From the NCBI GenBank assembly GCA_047967505.1, contig CM106539.1: a stretch of 64,000 nucleotides of DNA, one strand, 5' to 3'. Below are positions 45,093-56,330 of this stretch, piece by piece (within the stretch, counting starts at the first letter, position 1; every line of letters starts with the position of its first letter). The position numbers and the translations under genes are program-made. Origin of the DNA: Dipteris shenzhenensis. Taxonomy: Eukaryota > Polypodiophyta > Polypodiopsida > Gleicheniales. The notes under the pieces are model-generated. The model was not told the origin of the DNA and did no database searches. It saw nothing but the letters and a program-made list of their open reading frames with translations.

Positions 45093-45148
45093 AATCAGAT
45101 GTCACCCTTGAGGCAGTCTATCATCTGGCATATCATGAAAAGATAGCC

Positions 45149-45800
45149 TCAACCATAACGGTGCATGATCTGAATGCACAAAGGCATAGTCAACCCACAT
45201 TTTACATGTGAAATCATCATTTTGTTGCGGGCTACGCTATACCATTGATCCAGACATGCCTGGTAAGAAGAAAGGGCATTATGTTGAAAAGTATATCCAA
45301 GTGACAAAGGCTGCAATTCCTTCCAAAGATCAACCAAATCAAGATGAATCAGTAATTGAGACCATGCATGTCTTTCAGAGGTTAACATATGAGTATTTCC
45401 TGATGTATTATCACCCTGTTGCGGAGCATTATTGAAATCCCCACATATAAAGGCATGATATCTCCATGGATATCGGTGCATGGCATCCCAAATCATACTT
45501 TTGTCTCGGGAAGATTGGTGCATATACAGAAGCAAATTGAAACACCTCGCCTTGAATGATGCATTGAAGAATAATCATTTAAAGCAATAACTGGCTGAAG
45601 CTCATGCTTAATCAGAATGACTACACCTGAGAAAGAGTGCTTCCCAGCATAAAACATATCATAGCCGCAGTAATGACCTGCCTTTCCGGCATAGACATGC
45701 TGATTGTGTTCTTGTAATGCCACTATATCAGGCTGAAATCGATTGATATACAGCTATAGATTTCCATTTCCTACTGTCGCACATCCCTTGAACATTTAAG
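45149..45800 (-). pseudogene. LINE 2 endonuclease
   Basis: The minus strand reads LNVQGMCDSRKWKSI near 45790, IALQEHNQHVYAGKAGHYCG, YDMFYAGKHSFSGVVILIK, then YHAFICGDFNNAPQQGDN (GDFN box) and LVDLWKELQPLSLGYTF. This is the APE-type nuclease of L1 elements; the QEH start corresponds to the usual QET/QE catalytic Glu. There is a frame change around 45530. Confidence 0.8.
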
Positions 45801-46241
45801 GTAAGGCATTTGATATGAGAAAGCATATTTACACATATTTATTGGAAAAAACAGTTATGTACAGCAGCAACCTTCAGGATATCAACCGTGCATTTCTACC
45901 TCAGGGTCAGGGCCTCTTCCCTGAGAAGAAACATCCGCCTAAGGATTGGACAGCAATGCAGCAACCTCTTCTTCAAGGAAGAGGGTTCTGTTAGCTGTCA
46001 CTGCAGCCCACGTGATTCCAATTCCTGAGTTGACCTCTAGAGAATTTCCACTAGAAGATGCATCATTTCAAGTTTGAGGGGGTGGAGGTCTTCTAACATA
46101 AATAATTTTTCTTGGGCTTTGCCATCCATCAATTGGAGTTTTTGGTCCTTTTGTTGAAAGTTGATTAGCAGGAAGTGAAGGGGAAGAAGCATTTCCATTT
46201 GAAACAACTGGGGCTTTGCCTTTATCCTGATTCACAAAAAG

Positions 46242-47182
46242 CTATCTATTACCTTTATTTTTATTCCTAAGAGAGGCAGGAGCATCCTTATTGGGCATCT
46301 GAGCAAGCAAAGTAGTAGGAGGCATTTTATGCTGACTCATTGGACAGTGCGAAGCCATGCGCCCAAATTTTTTACATTTAAAACAAGCCCATGCAAACAA
46401 TCCCCATTTCAATTTATAAAATGCACTTCCCATGTCAACATTGTTCACCGTAACTGAGTAAGACTCCGGTGTGGGATTATCAATATCCTAGAGAATGCAA
46501 AATCGATTAGAGTTGCCGTTAGGCCGAGGTGGGCAAACCACTTTGCCTAAAGTTGCTGCAATTTTAGCAAGAGTGAAGCCATGCATTGTGGGAAGTCTAC
46601 AACTTCAACCCAAACCGGACATCGATGTCGAATCAGAGCTTGATAATCCCTTGTGGGGGACCATGGTAGAACGTGAAAAAAGAGTGGCGAATGTTCCAAA
46701 AGCATTTACCTGTGAATCTCATCTACCATAATGACCTTGAAAAAGCCTCTGGCTGCATAGTGTACCTTATGAACAAACGAGCCAGCTAGTTTTCGGGTCA
46801 ACCAGTTGCCTACCTCTACAATAGGTGGCATCCGACCTGGGAAAAATAAAATGACTGCATTTTTGGCATATTCTCTAATTGGATCCATAATTTCATCCAC
46901 TTTAACCATGAGACCAACTGATGGAACAGAGTCTTTCCACTCTTTCCTTGTGTCTGCAAATCCTTCGTGCACGACATCATACACCAGTTGTGCTTCAACA
47001 GAATCATGCACGGGGTCATCCTGACCCTCAACTTGCTTTTGCTTTTTGCATTGAGCCAATTGATGCTTTTGAAAAGTTTTTTCATAAGAGTATTCAGCCA
47101 TGTCTTCTGAAGAAGAAGGAAACCAAAAAGGGATACCTGTAAAGTCATAAAAGAGAAAAAACAGTCTCGAAAAATAGCCCAC
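46242..47182 (-). pseudogene. LINE 2 ORF1 with DUF4283-like domain and zinc knuckle
   Basis: From 47182 the minus strand reads MGYFSRLFFLFYDFTGIPFW, AVILFFPGRMPPIVEVGNWL, then AARGFFKVIMVDE, the DUF4283 pattern. After frame changes it continues to GSAFYKLKWGLFAWACFKC, ending in a CCHC-type knuckle CFKCKKFGRMASHC. Plant L1 ORF1 proteins have this layout and bind the element RNA. Several stops between 46450 and 46720. Confidence 0.75.
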
Positions 47183-47480
47183 AAAGAAGAAAATAGTGTA
47201 TTTGCAAGGAGAAGAAGAGAAAATAGATATTTAGGGATTTAGAGAGAAGAAAAGACAAGTTCACAAAGACGTGAAAACTTACCCCAAAATCAACCTAGAT
47301 CACAACAGAGAAAGGGCAAAGCAGCAAGGATAAGAAAGACAAGAAAATCAGCAACAAAAAACGTCAAAAGGAGTGAGGGGGGACCCAAATCGATATGCAG
47401 TAGCAAGTGTGAAATCAAAACTAGCGATGGATGCACTTCCCAAGGCCCACAGGTATAGTAGAGACCAGCAGCAACAGTCC

Positions 47481-47765
47481 GTACAAATGTACGATTTCGT
47501 ACAGGTTGTACGAAGGATGTACGGACATGCAGGGAGGTCAAAAAGGGGCCACGAGAAGGTATAGCTTGTACGACAAGAAGGAGGTTGAAGCAGGTCGAAA
47601 TCTCTTCTCTCCTCTCTCACTCAGTCACCACACACACCGGGATCACACAAACACACCGCGAGGAGTGCACATAGATGCGGGCCTGTACAGAGCAGTAGAG
47701 GCAGGTTGGTGTACGGAATAGCCGTACGACCTGTACGGGTAGTCGTACAGGCGGTACGGGAGGCT
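47481..47765. other. Cluster of GTAC-containing motifs
   Basis: About a dozen GTAC cores occur in 285 bp, mostly as CGTACA/GTACGG/GTACGA. The densest run is at 47711-47760 (GTGTACGGAATAGCCGTACG, CTGTACGGG, CGTACAGGCGGTACGGG). GTAC is the core recognised by SBP/SPL transcription factors. The cluster lies upstream (5') of LINE 2 on that element's strand. Function is not shown. Confidence 0.4.
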
Positions 47766-47864
47766 GCAAAGGTCACGACAATGGTTGGAAGGCACTGGAC
47801 CCTAATGAGCTTAGGGGGATGGCACGGTCATGCTCCTCAGCTCTCTCCTCTCCTCAAGCTACTC

Positions 47865-48062
47865 TCTCACACACACTATTCTCATCTTCTCTCTCACACA
47901 CACACACTTTACACACACACACACATGTATGTGTGTTCTCACAAAAGAAATAATGTGTACATATATGCATGCATGCATGCGCGAGCACGAGCGCATGCAC
48001 ACACACACATACATGTACATATAAGTAATATGTATATGTATATGCATGTATGCATGTATATT
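47865..48062. repeat. (CA)n and ATGCATGC microsatellite region
   Basis: CACACA tracts alternate with ATGTATGTG, GCATGCATGC and TATATGTATATG. Overlapping ORFs on both strands are artefacts. Confidence 0.9.
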
Positions 48063-48367
48063 CATATAATAGCATCCAAGTTAAGTTGGTGGAGAAGAGG
48101 GATTGGTGTCCGCTAGCATAATATGTTCCCCTCAAAGGCTTCAAAAGTGATCTAACGCCGCCTAACAGGGGTAGGGATTAGGTTTGAAGAAAGATGTAGG
48201 TTGTTCTTTATCTGTGACTATTTGAGAGATCAGATGGGTTTTTTGTGGTAGGTTAAACCACCATCGTCTAGCGATTTTCTTCGTCCTTATTCACACAATC
48301 GAGAAACTCATAAGGTGCTAGGGCAAAGACTAATTACATTTGCAACTCTCTTTGAAACAAGTTTGAT

Positions 48368-48577
48368 GTGAGGAGGGCAAGATCCAAGAGTATCTGTCCA
48401 TCTATAGAAGCAAACAAGAAGTATATGACAATTGGTTGGGAGTTGTCAATAGCTATGATGGTTGTGAAAGAGAGCCAAAAGAATGATGCTTTTATTAGGG
48501 CATTAGTAGCTTACATGATTGTGAAAGAGAGCCAAGAGAATGTTGCTTTTATGGGGGCATTTGATATAGCAAAATAG
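48368..48577 (+). other. Small unidentified ORF with a 57-bp internal duplication
   Basis: 69 codons from a start at 48368. VVKESQKNDAFIRAL is repeated as IVKESQENVAFMGAF, from a 57-bp DNA duplication (48464 and 48521). The repeat looks like part of a copia gag (polypeptide-repeat) segment, but this is not certain. No strong family match. Confidence 0.3.
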
Positions 48578-48579
48578 AT

Positions 48580-49415
48580 AGACTTTGTTTGTTTGTGTGG
48601 TGTATGACATGTACCAAGGGATCGTAAGCATCACTGACAAAACTATAGTGTTGTCCCTTGTTTGTGTAGTACTTAGTACATATGAATATGAAATGTCTTT
48701 AACTTGGCCTAATCCAAATGACATTCTTAATATATCCAATTCGTCGGTTACTCGAGCCTCTTAGGCATCCGATTGTCTCAATGTAGATGTGTTGTGAGGA
48801 GACCCTAAGTTCCTTGAGAGATATGTGTAATGAGTGTGATAGCTAAATTTTGACGCACTTAGGTTTAATAATGTTGCCCTTGGGAGATGGAAATAAAGTA
48901 TTGGTAAAGTTTGAAGTTGCAACCTTTGACTGTAAGGGTGATGTTTGATCAAATGATTCCGGTCGCGTGCGTAGATACCTTCTTGATCCTTAGGTGATTT
49001 AGGTTGTACTAAAGAGCTAGCGTGTAATCCTTTGTGACACCCAATGTTTTGCAACCATGTGACAACTTGTGCATACCAACACCGAACTTTCTTAAGAGGT
49101 GTGCACGTAAACTCAAGTGCAAGCCATGTGAGCTCTCATGCTTAGAAATGTGCATAAATGTTGTACTTAAATACATTGCATCTAACCTCATTGAAGTGGT
49201 TGCAAACTTAACTAGAAGGATTTGATGAGGTTTTGATTGTTTGCACTTGATAAATTTGGAGAACATGAGGAAATGCTACTTTGTGGTGATGTATCTTGGT
49301 CTCTAAACGACTCTTGCATACATTGTTGGTCTCACTAATGAGTCAAATAAGAGGAGTTTCACTTTTGTATCTTGAAATAGATGAGATTCATATCCATATG
49401 GTGGAATCATGACAG
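48580..49415. other. Region with no supported gene
   Basis: Short ORFs only. A minus-strand frame at 49009-49266 has no recognisable motif. Confidence 0.35.
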
Positions 49416-49420
49416 ATAGG

Positions 49421-50460
49421 GCATATATTTGATCAATGTGTGGGTAAAGAGCTCTACATCTTTATGGATTTCTTTGTGGGGTACAACCAAGAAGTAGTTG
49501 CACCTGAGGATAATCTCAAACCTACATTCATTTCTATGTTTGGGGTTTTTGGCAGCTATGTTATGCCTTTTGGATTATGGAGTGCATTGGGCACACATCA
49601 AACATTCATGAATGATTCATTCACTAATTTACTTTTGATGATCTCAAGATCATCATGGATTATTAGACTTTGGGAAACAACACCCTTGGACCATATCAAT
49701 AGCTTGATGAACCTATTAGAGAGTTGCCAAAGGCACTTGATTTCCTTAAACCCAAAAAAATGTACCTCTAAAGAAGTGTTTGATTGTGTACTACAAATCA
49801 AGGAGTTGAATAAGGTGACCATAACATATGCCTATCCATTGTCCTTCATAGAGCATATATTTGATCAATGTGTGGGTAAAGAGATTTACATCTTTATGGA
49901 TTTCTTTGTGGGGTACAACCAAAAAGTAGTTGCACTTGAGGATAATCTCAAACCTACATTCATTTATGTGTTTGGGGTTTTTGACAGCCATGTTATGCCT
50001 TTTGGATTATGGAGTGCATTGGGCACATATCAAATGTTCATGAATGATTCATTCACTAATTTATTTTGATGATCTCAAGATCTTCACGGATTATTAGACT
50101 TTGGGAAACAACACCCTTGGACCACAACAATAGCTTGAGGAACCTATTAGAGAGTTGCCAAAGGCACTTGATTTCCTTAAACCCAAAAAAATGCATGTCC
50201 TCAGTTCCCTATGGGGTCTTACGTGGACATGTTATAAGCATTCAAGGTATTGAAGTAGATCTAGAGCAGGTAAAACAAACCAGAGAGTTTCCTGTGCTAC
50301 AAGACATCCCCTAGCTCTAGATTCCTAGGAGGGGTAGCATACTATAGGTCTTTCATCAAGGAATATGCTGCTCAAACTTTACCTTTGATTGATCTATTGA
50401 AGAATGTACACTATTCAACTAGAGAAAAGACCAAGATTGAGCATTTAAAGAATTGAAGTT
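49421..50460 (+). mobile_element. Gypsy reverse-transcriptase fragment with internal tandem duplication
   Basis: The plus strand reads KELYIFMDFFVGYNQEVVAP, then VMPFGLWSALGTHQTFMNDS, the fingers/palm part of Ty3/gypsy RT (usually F.DGFSGYNQI…VMPFGL.NAP.TFQ). The whole block repeats 432 bp later (49863). Downstream come GHVISIQGIEVDLEQVKQ and, with frame changes, FLGGVAYYRSFIKEYA, the connection to RNase H. The catalytic YLDD is disturbed: only a DDL-like piece is readable near 49635. There is no protease, integrase or adjacent LTR. Confidence 0.8.
49431..50210. repeat. 432-bp direct duplication inside the gypsy RT
   Basis: GATCAATGTGTGGGTAAAGAG starts at 49431 and again at 49863. The copies remain similar to about 50190 (ending ACCCAAAAAAATG). 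Confidence 0.88.
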
Positions 50461-50639
50461 GGAATTAGAGCAAGCTTCGATTTTTGTGATTAGACTATAA
50501 CAACGAATTATATGTGTTTACTACAATGGTTACACACACACACACATACATGATGTCTTGCCTAAATCATGATTCGAAGACCTATCACCCTATTATCTTT
50601 TGTAGTACAAAAATTATTTCCTATTGAGTCTCATTTGTT

Positions 50640-51208
50640 ACCGATTTGGTTACTAGTACTATTGAGTCTCCTTTGGCACGTGTGCAAAAATACTTGTAAT
50701 ATCTCATGATTTGTAGGAAAAGACATATAATATCATTGATGAGATGAGCCGTGTAACTTGTTCCCTCTACTAGGACTAGCAAAGAATAGATTCATTGAGT
50801 CACATTGGCATAAAAGAGTGAGAATAGGGGCTTGTGGAGAGAGAGGTAAGAATTAGGGTTTGGACAAGGGTCACATATTAAAGCCAACTTTCTCTCTTTG
50901 GAGCTCATTATGCATTGTGGAGAATACAAGCTCTCTTGCTTCCAAGCTTTGATGTCTTGTGTCTACTCCCTCCTTATAGCTTCCATGCTTGCATTGCCTT
51001 TCCCATTCAACACACTCATGCTCTCACCTCTCCTCTCTCTCTTCCTCATGTACTATTCTTGTGGAACAACTCGCGAGATGCAATTCGGGATCTACGACAT
51101 GACATTCGTGGATGGCATTTTGAAGTGTGAGCTCTTAGATGAGGCTTAGAAGAAGATGAGCTCTTCCCATGACACATGGAGATGTTGGTGGCTTTTCCCT
51201 TAGCATTT
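50640..51208 (+). repeat. Possible gypsy LTR remnant (left end not determined)
   Basis: A candidate LTR end (TTAGCA at about 51200-51205) is immediately followed by a gypsy-type PBS. The stretch before it is non-coding with a pyrimidine-rich patch. I cannot find a matching second LTR, so the start is a guess. Confidence 0.35.
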
Positions 51209-51228
51209 TTGGTGCCATTGCCGAGGAG
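51209..51228 (+). other. Gypsy-type primer-binding site
   Basis: TTGGTGCCATTGCCGAGGAG closely resembles the plant Ty3/gypsy PBS region TGGCGCCGTTGCCGGGGA, with C-to-T and G-to-A changes as expected from methylcytosine decay. Confidence 0.6.
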
Positions 51229-51229
51229 T

Positions 51230-52940
51230 AGAGGTACACTTTACACTCACATCGCTTTTGTTGTAATCTACCCATTGTCCATGACAATTAGAGTATTGAA
51301 AGGTGGATGATATTGGACTTATAGGGGCCAATGGGCTCGTTTCTTGAATTTTTCGAGTGGTTTGGTTTTATAACAAGTTGAAATCATAAGAGAAGCCAGG
51401 CAATTAATTGTTAAGGTTGTAATTGTGACAAATAGCTAGAAAATATTCTTAGAATTGAGTTTTTTGAGGATTTCAAAATCTGGTAGAGTAAATAGTTTTT
51501 TGGAAAAGTAGGAAATCACCCATTAAAAAAATAAAAATTATTGTTCTTTATTGTTTTTTGTGATGAGTATGTAGATCGGGTAGTTTAGAACACCCCTCAG
51601 GCATCCATGATTAGAGGCACTCTATAGGTATAATTTAAACGTATAAAGCTTCTTATGATATCCATTAACCCTTGTATCTTGAATTTAGCGTGAATTCTAG
51701 CATAAGGAACAATTAATATACGATTTGAATTTGGTGTTCTACATGACATTAGGTCGCTTAAAAGCTCATGCTATTTCATAATATCCTATTGAAGACATAT
51801 ACAAAGTATGGTTGAGTTTGGAACTTGTTGGACACGTCAAAGAATTTGTAAAAGATCAAATTTTGCCTCGTCATCAGCATTCACTAAAATTACATTTAAG
51901 GCCATAGATCATAATGAATATGATTATCTAGTTCGAAGGAAATATAAACATATGTGTTATAGTTATCCTTAGACTCTAGGACTTACAAACTCTAAGAAAA
52001 CTCATTCCAAGTAAGAAGTATGGCCATTTTATCTAAAACTTGAGAGAATAGCTGGAAATATCGGTGTTAGGTTGACCTTAAAACTTTAGGTAGAACTCAA
52101 AGTAATAGGTGCAAGTTCCAATCCATAATAATTCCAAGTTTCTTTCAGCACATAAGCTATTGTGGCAAATAATCAAAATCTCAAAACACCTTATCGATGC
52201 TTTTGAATAATTCTAGGAAGTGGCTAATTTAATAGATTCACATAATAGTGTTAATGATAGATGAGGGTCTACCAAAGTATTTGGGCATTAGCAATGTCCA
52301 CGGGGTCTTCCTCATAGAAGAACACTTCCATATGCACCATGCAAACAATTTGATAGAAGGATGCATGAGCTGGCCAGTTTGTAAAGGAATTTGTGTGCCG
52401 CGATGTCTTTGGGGTCTTCCTCATAAAACCTTGCTTCTAAATGGATAGTGTTATCGATCTAATGCACAAGAGACCCATAGCATGGCAAGAAGAAGTACTT
52501 GTTGTTGTTGAGAATGGTGTAAATTCCACCATATACTAAGGTCTAAAGAGGACTAGCTATCCATGTATACTTTGATGTTATATGTGATGCTTATGTAGAA
52601 GTCTTTCACATCTGGTTCCACACTTGGCAAGTTTATAAAGTGAAAAACATTGAAAATTAACGTCACAGTAATGATAGCCATGACTAGTTTCTCATATGAC
52701 ATATAACTCATGGAGTCATGTCCAGAATGCAAGGTGAAAGAAGAGAAATACTTTGGGCATTTTGAGTGATGGGTTGAGTGAATTGAGACAGTACACACTC
52801 ACGGCCCTTTACAAGAGGCACAATGACCTGTGACATGTGTTGCCAGGTAGCAGGGGGCTTCTCGATGCGATTAGCTAGTCGAGGTGGGTGAACGTCGAAA
52901 AAACGGCTCGTCCGAGAAATCATACTATTTGAGTGATGGG
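51230..52940. other. Region with no supported gene
   Basis: AT-rich non-coding DNA. The part nearest 52940 may hold the 3' UTR of the receptor kinase gene on the minus strand. Confidence 0.4.
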
Positions 52941-52962
52941 TCATGATCTCCTTATTTGGTTA

Positions 52963-54385
52963 TTATCTGGGCAAAGTAATGAGAGATTCAACATCAATGG
53001 TGAAGGACACCATGGTCCCAGCTCCTTGGGTGCCTCCGCGAGACAACAAGTTGGTAGAGAGGGGAGGGTCCTCGACCGTGACTGTGCCTGTGAGCATCTC
53101 GAGCACCAAACCCATGGTGGGCCTCATGGGGGGCTTCTCCTGGATGCACCAGAGGGCCACCCTGATGGTCATTTCTGCATGCTCCCTATGGTGCTCATCC
53201 TCAATCAACTCTTTCCTTTAAGGTTCGATCCACGACCTCGAAAAGGAGACCCTCTCTCAACTTCCTCATGGCCAAAGCTGGCAAATACCAATCCTCGGGA
53301 TCCTTCTGCATCTGATCCACACTCCTCCTCCCGCTCACCATCTCCAATAGCACTATTCCATAGCTGTATACGTCGGTCTTGCTGTCGATGCCCGCTCCCA
53401 GTAGCCATTCCGGTGCTAGATAGCCCGGCGTTCCCCGCATCGTAGTCATTAGCCGACTCCCTTCTCTTTCCACGCTACGTGATAATCCGAAATCCGACAC
53501 TTTCGCTCGAAATCTATCGTCCAAAAGTATGTTCTCCGGCTTCACATCCAAATGCAAAATCGTCTCCTCGCACCCTTCGTGCAAATACGCCAGTCCCCTT
53601 GCCGTCTCCACGGCTATGCTGAATCTAGTCTCCCAATCCAAAGCCGCCGTTGATGATGACCCAGCATCCTCATCCTTGTTCCTGAAGATCCATCTGTCGA
53701 GCGAGCCTCCGGGCATGAGCTCGTAAACTAGCAATAGGTCCGCTGAGTCCGCGCAAAATCCTTTCAAGGACACGAGATTCACGTGTCGGATCTTGGAAAT
53801 GGTGGCCACCTCCGCATAGAACTCTTTCTGTCCCCGCCCTTCTTTCTCCAGCCTCTTCACGGCCACCTTGCTGCCGTCTTGCAGTTCCCCTTCGTACACC
53901 GACCCGAAACCGCCTCGACCCAGCTTCTTACTGAAATTTCTCGTGACGCTTTCCAGCTCCTTGTATGAAAACCTGGTGGGCAGCCCGGAGAGGGTGTTCA
54001 AAAATTCTGCATCCAATTCCCCCAATTGGACATCATCCATAGCACGCTTAGCATCTTCCTTAACCTTGAGACCGTAAGCACACCGGAGACAAATCAGAAG
54101 CACAATGATCAAGCAAGAGCTAACGACGATCGCAGCAATAATAAGGCTGGAAGGATGGCTCTCGGTAATGCGTTGGTCGATTGCGAAAATCAGCAGGCCT
54201 ATGACGACGCTCAAGGAGACGAAAACGAAGGTGATCCATATGGAGCTTCTCCTCGTGAACCAAAGAAATGATGCAGCTCCTTCCTCTCCGAGTTGGGCAC
54301 GAGAGTCCTTTAGTCTCTGCAGACTTCTATTGATGAGTCCTGGGTGGCTATCTCTCACTCTCCTGATGCCTGTATCAGGCGACAT
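52963..54385 (-). CDS. Receptor-like kinase of the SD2-5 type, two membrane segments, frameshift near the 3' end
   Basis: The first ATG is at 54385 and gives 394 codons to a stop at 53201. Residues 49-69 and 79-101 are hydrophobic membrane segments. The kinase domain holds GRGGFGSVYEG (156-166), Lys177 in VAVKRL, HLDVKPENILLD (278-289), DFG (298-300) and APE (324-326). HLD in place of HRD makes it a non-RD kinase, and LPTRFSYKELESVTRNFSKK is typical of SD2-5 G-lectin kinases. No lectin ectodomain precedes it. At about 53205 a single-base frameshift moves the C-lobe (VALWCIQEKPPMRPTMGLVL) into another frame that ends at 52963. Family members signal at the plasma membrane. GC content is clearly higher than in the surrounding DNA. 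It is either a recent pseudogene or carries a sequencing error. Confidence 0.8.
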
Positions 54386-54454
54386 GGATGGAGGATTTTG
54401 TAAGCTGGCAAAGCTCCACAAGTAAGTCAAGTCATACTGGGATGGACTTCCAGA

Positions 54455-54475
54455 GTAACATGTATATAAACTACA
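54455..54475 (-). promoter_or_regulatory. Possible TATA box of the receptor kinase gene
   Basis: The minus strand reads AGTTTATATACATG about 80 bp upstream of the ATG at 54385. Position and sequence fit a TATA box, but TTTATA-like sequence is common in this AT-rich flank. Confidence 0.3.
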
Positions 54476-54499
54476 AGTTGGGCTGGAGTTCAATTCCTA

Positions 54500-54950
54500 C
54501 TCGAGTAAGTTGTGCGCTTAGGTTACCATGTATTTAATATGGACTTTCACTCCTAGGTGACTATCTTTACTAGCAAGCTTCGGTAGAACAAGTGACTTTT
54601 CCCCTCTCTCTCTCAAGTCTTCCCCCCAAACTTTACTTCCTCTTGAACATCTTTGAAATGAGGAGCTTACATGGGCGCTTGCTAGCCATAGCCAGTCCTC
54701 TATTTCAACACATGGTTGCATTTTTCAACATTAGTAGCCCTCAATTCAAAATGGCATGCCTCAAATTCAACCCTCTTTTATCATCTATATGGCACAATCC
54801 CAATGCCACCCTTGTCATTTTCATCAAAACCTCCACTTAAGTCAAAGGGAGTCCCCTTTCCCTTAGGACAATTGCTTTGGCTACTAGGTGGCTACCATAC
54901 TTACCATTTTCTAATGGTTAACAAAGAACTTTTACGCCTTTCAAGTTCTT
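54500..54950. other. Upstream flank of the kinase gene, no other gene
   Basis: AT-rich with a short CT run at 54602-54616. Overlapping ORFs on both strands have no motif. Confidence 0.4.
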
Positions 54951-54954
54951 CACG

Positions 54955-56330
54955 AAGTAAAGTAGGAAGTGCTTGTGCACATGCTTACACTTGACAATTA
55001 ATGATCTCTAGGGGTGAATAACTGGAAAAACCCACATACAATGTTTGTTCAAGGGGTACATATGGGTCGCATAGTCCTAATTTAATCTTTTTGGATTTAG
55101 GAATAAAAAACCTCAATTTGTATATACATTTTTGTGAATGTTTTGGATATAAAATCCCCTTATATTGAACCCACGTCATAAGGTTGCACCATCTCCACAT
55201 AAATTAAGTAGGTTGTCTTAGTAGCATTTACATAAAAATCTGTGGGGGGTTCACTATGTAAAATTTTCCATAGCATCTGCAAGAAAGCAGATATCTAAAA
55301 TACTCCTACATTTGAAATTTTACATGTGGGGCCAAAACTAGATTAGGTATTTTTTGACATATTCCTATGAAAGCTTGATTGGGTGTAGCCATTTTTTGTG
55401 ATTTCCAAGGAATATACTATGGACTGATAACTTGTTCATCGATTTATAATTTATGCATTGTTACTCAATAGAATTTGACAAACTTGGTGTCTAAACTTAT
55501 CTAGACATTCCAAACTTGAATACGGGACCAAAATATTATAGATTTTCCTTCTTAAATGGAATATCATTAAACCATTTCAAAATGATATTTTGCATATGAA
55601 ACATATGTTGGAGTAGAATTGTAGTAAAGTAAAGTAAGTAGAAGTTAAGTAGGTAGTGCTCATGCACATGCTTACACTTGACAGTTAATGACCTCCAGAG
55701 GTGAATAACTAGAAAAACCCACATTCAATGTCTCTTCAAGGGGTAATATTAAAATCCCTACTTAGATATGGGTCGTATAGTCCTAATTTGAATTTTTTGG
55801 ATTTAGGAATTCATGTGAATATTTTTAATTAAAAGTCCCCTTATATTAACCCATGCCATATGGTTACCTATTTTATAGTGCACCCATCACCACATACTTA
55901 AATGATTTGTCTTAGTAGCATATACACAAAAATCCTTAGAGGGATCACTATGTAAAAATTTCCCATAGCATCTATGAGAAAGCATGTATCTAAATTACTC
56001 ATACATTTGAAATTTTACTCGTGGGATCAATGCTTGATTGAGTATAAGCCATTTTTTGACATATTCCTATGTATGGAAGTCTACTTATGGGGTACAAACT
56101 TGATCGCATGTAGCCATTTTTTGTGAGATGTAAGGAATATACTATAGACTGAAAACTCATTCATTGATCTTATGCATTGTTACTTAACGGAATTTGAAAA
56201 ACTTGGTATCTAAACTAATCTAGACATTCCAAACTTAAATATGGGACTAGATATCATTTTTGAATGGAATCTCATTATACCATTTCAAAATGTTATTTTG
56301 CATGTGAAACATGTATTGTAGACTATATAT
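54955..56330. repeat. Diverged two-copy tandem duplication, period about 683 bp
   Basis: CACATGCTTACACTTGACA at about 54978 recurs at about 55661. The order GTGAATAACT, AAAACCCACAT, GGGTCG(C/T)ATAGTCC, TGACATATTCCTATG, CTAGACATTCCAAACTT is kept through both copies to about 56330. Substitutions and small indels show that this is an old duplication. Confidence 0.85.

Larger units (their letters stand above)
43337..47190 (-). mobile_element. LINE 2 (plant L1 type), reverse transcriptase deleted
   Basis: The poly(A) appears as an 11-T run at 43337-43347 on the plus strand. On the minus strand come ORF1 (46242-47182), endonuclease (45149-45800), the linker before RT (44657-45092), and then directly the post-RT region with zf-RVT (43625-44590). 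The RT domain itself is missing at about 44590-44650. It is broken and cannot move on its own. Confidence 0.8.

Noticed and set aside
47859-48144. Cys/Val-rich ORFs near 48 kb
   Set aside because: Generated by CA/TG and ATGC microsatellites.
52943-53445. Plus-strand ORFs at 52.9-53.4 kb
   Set aside because: They are antisense shadows of the GC-rich receptor kinase coding sequence.
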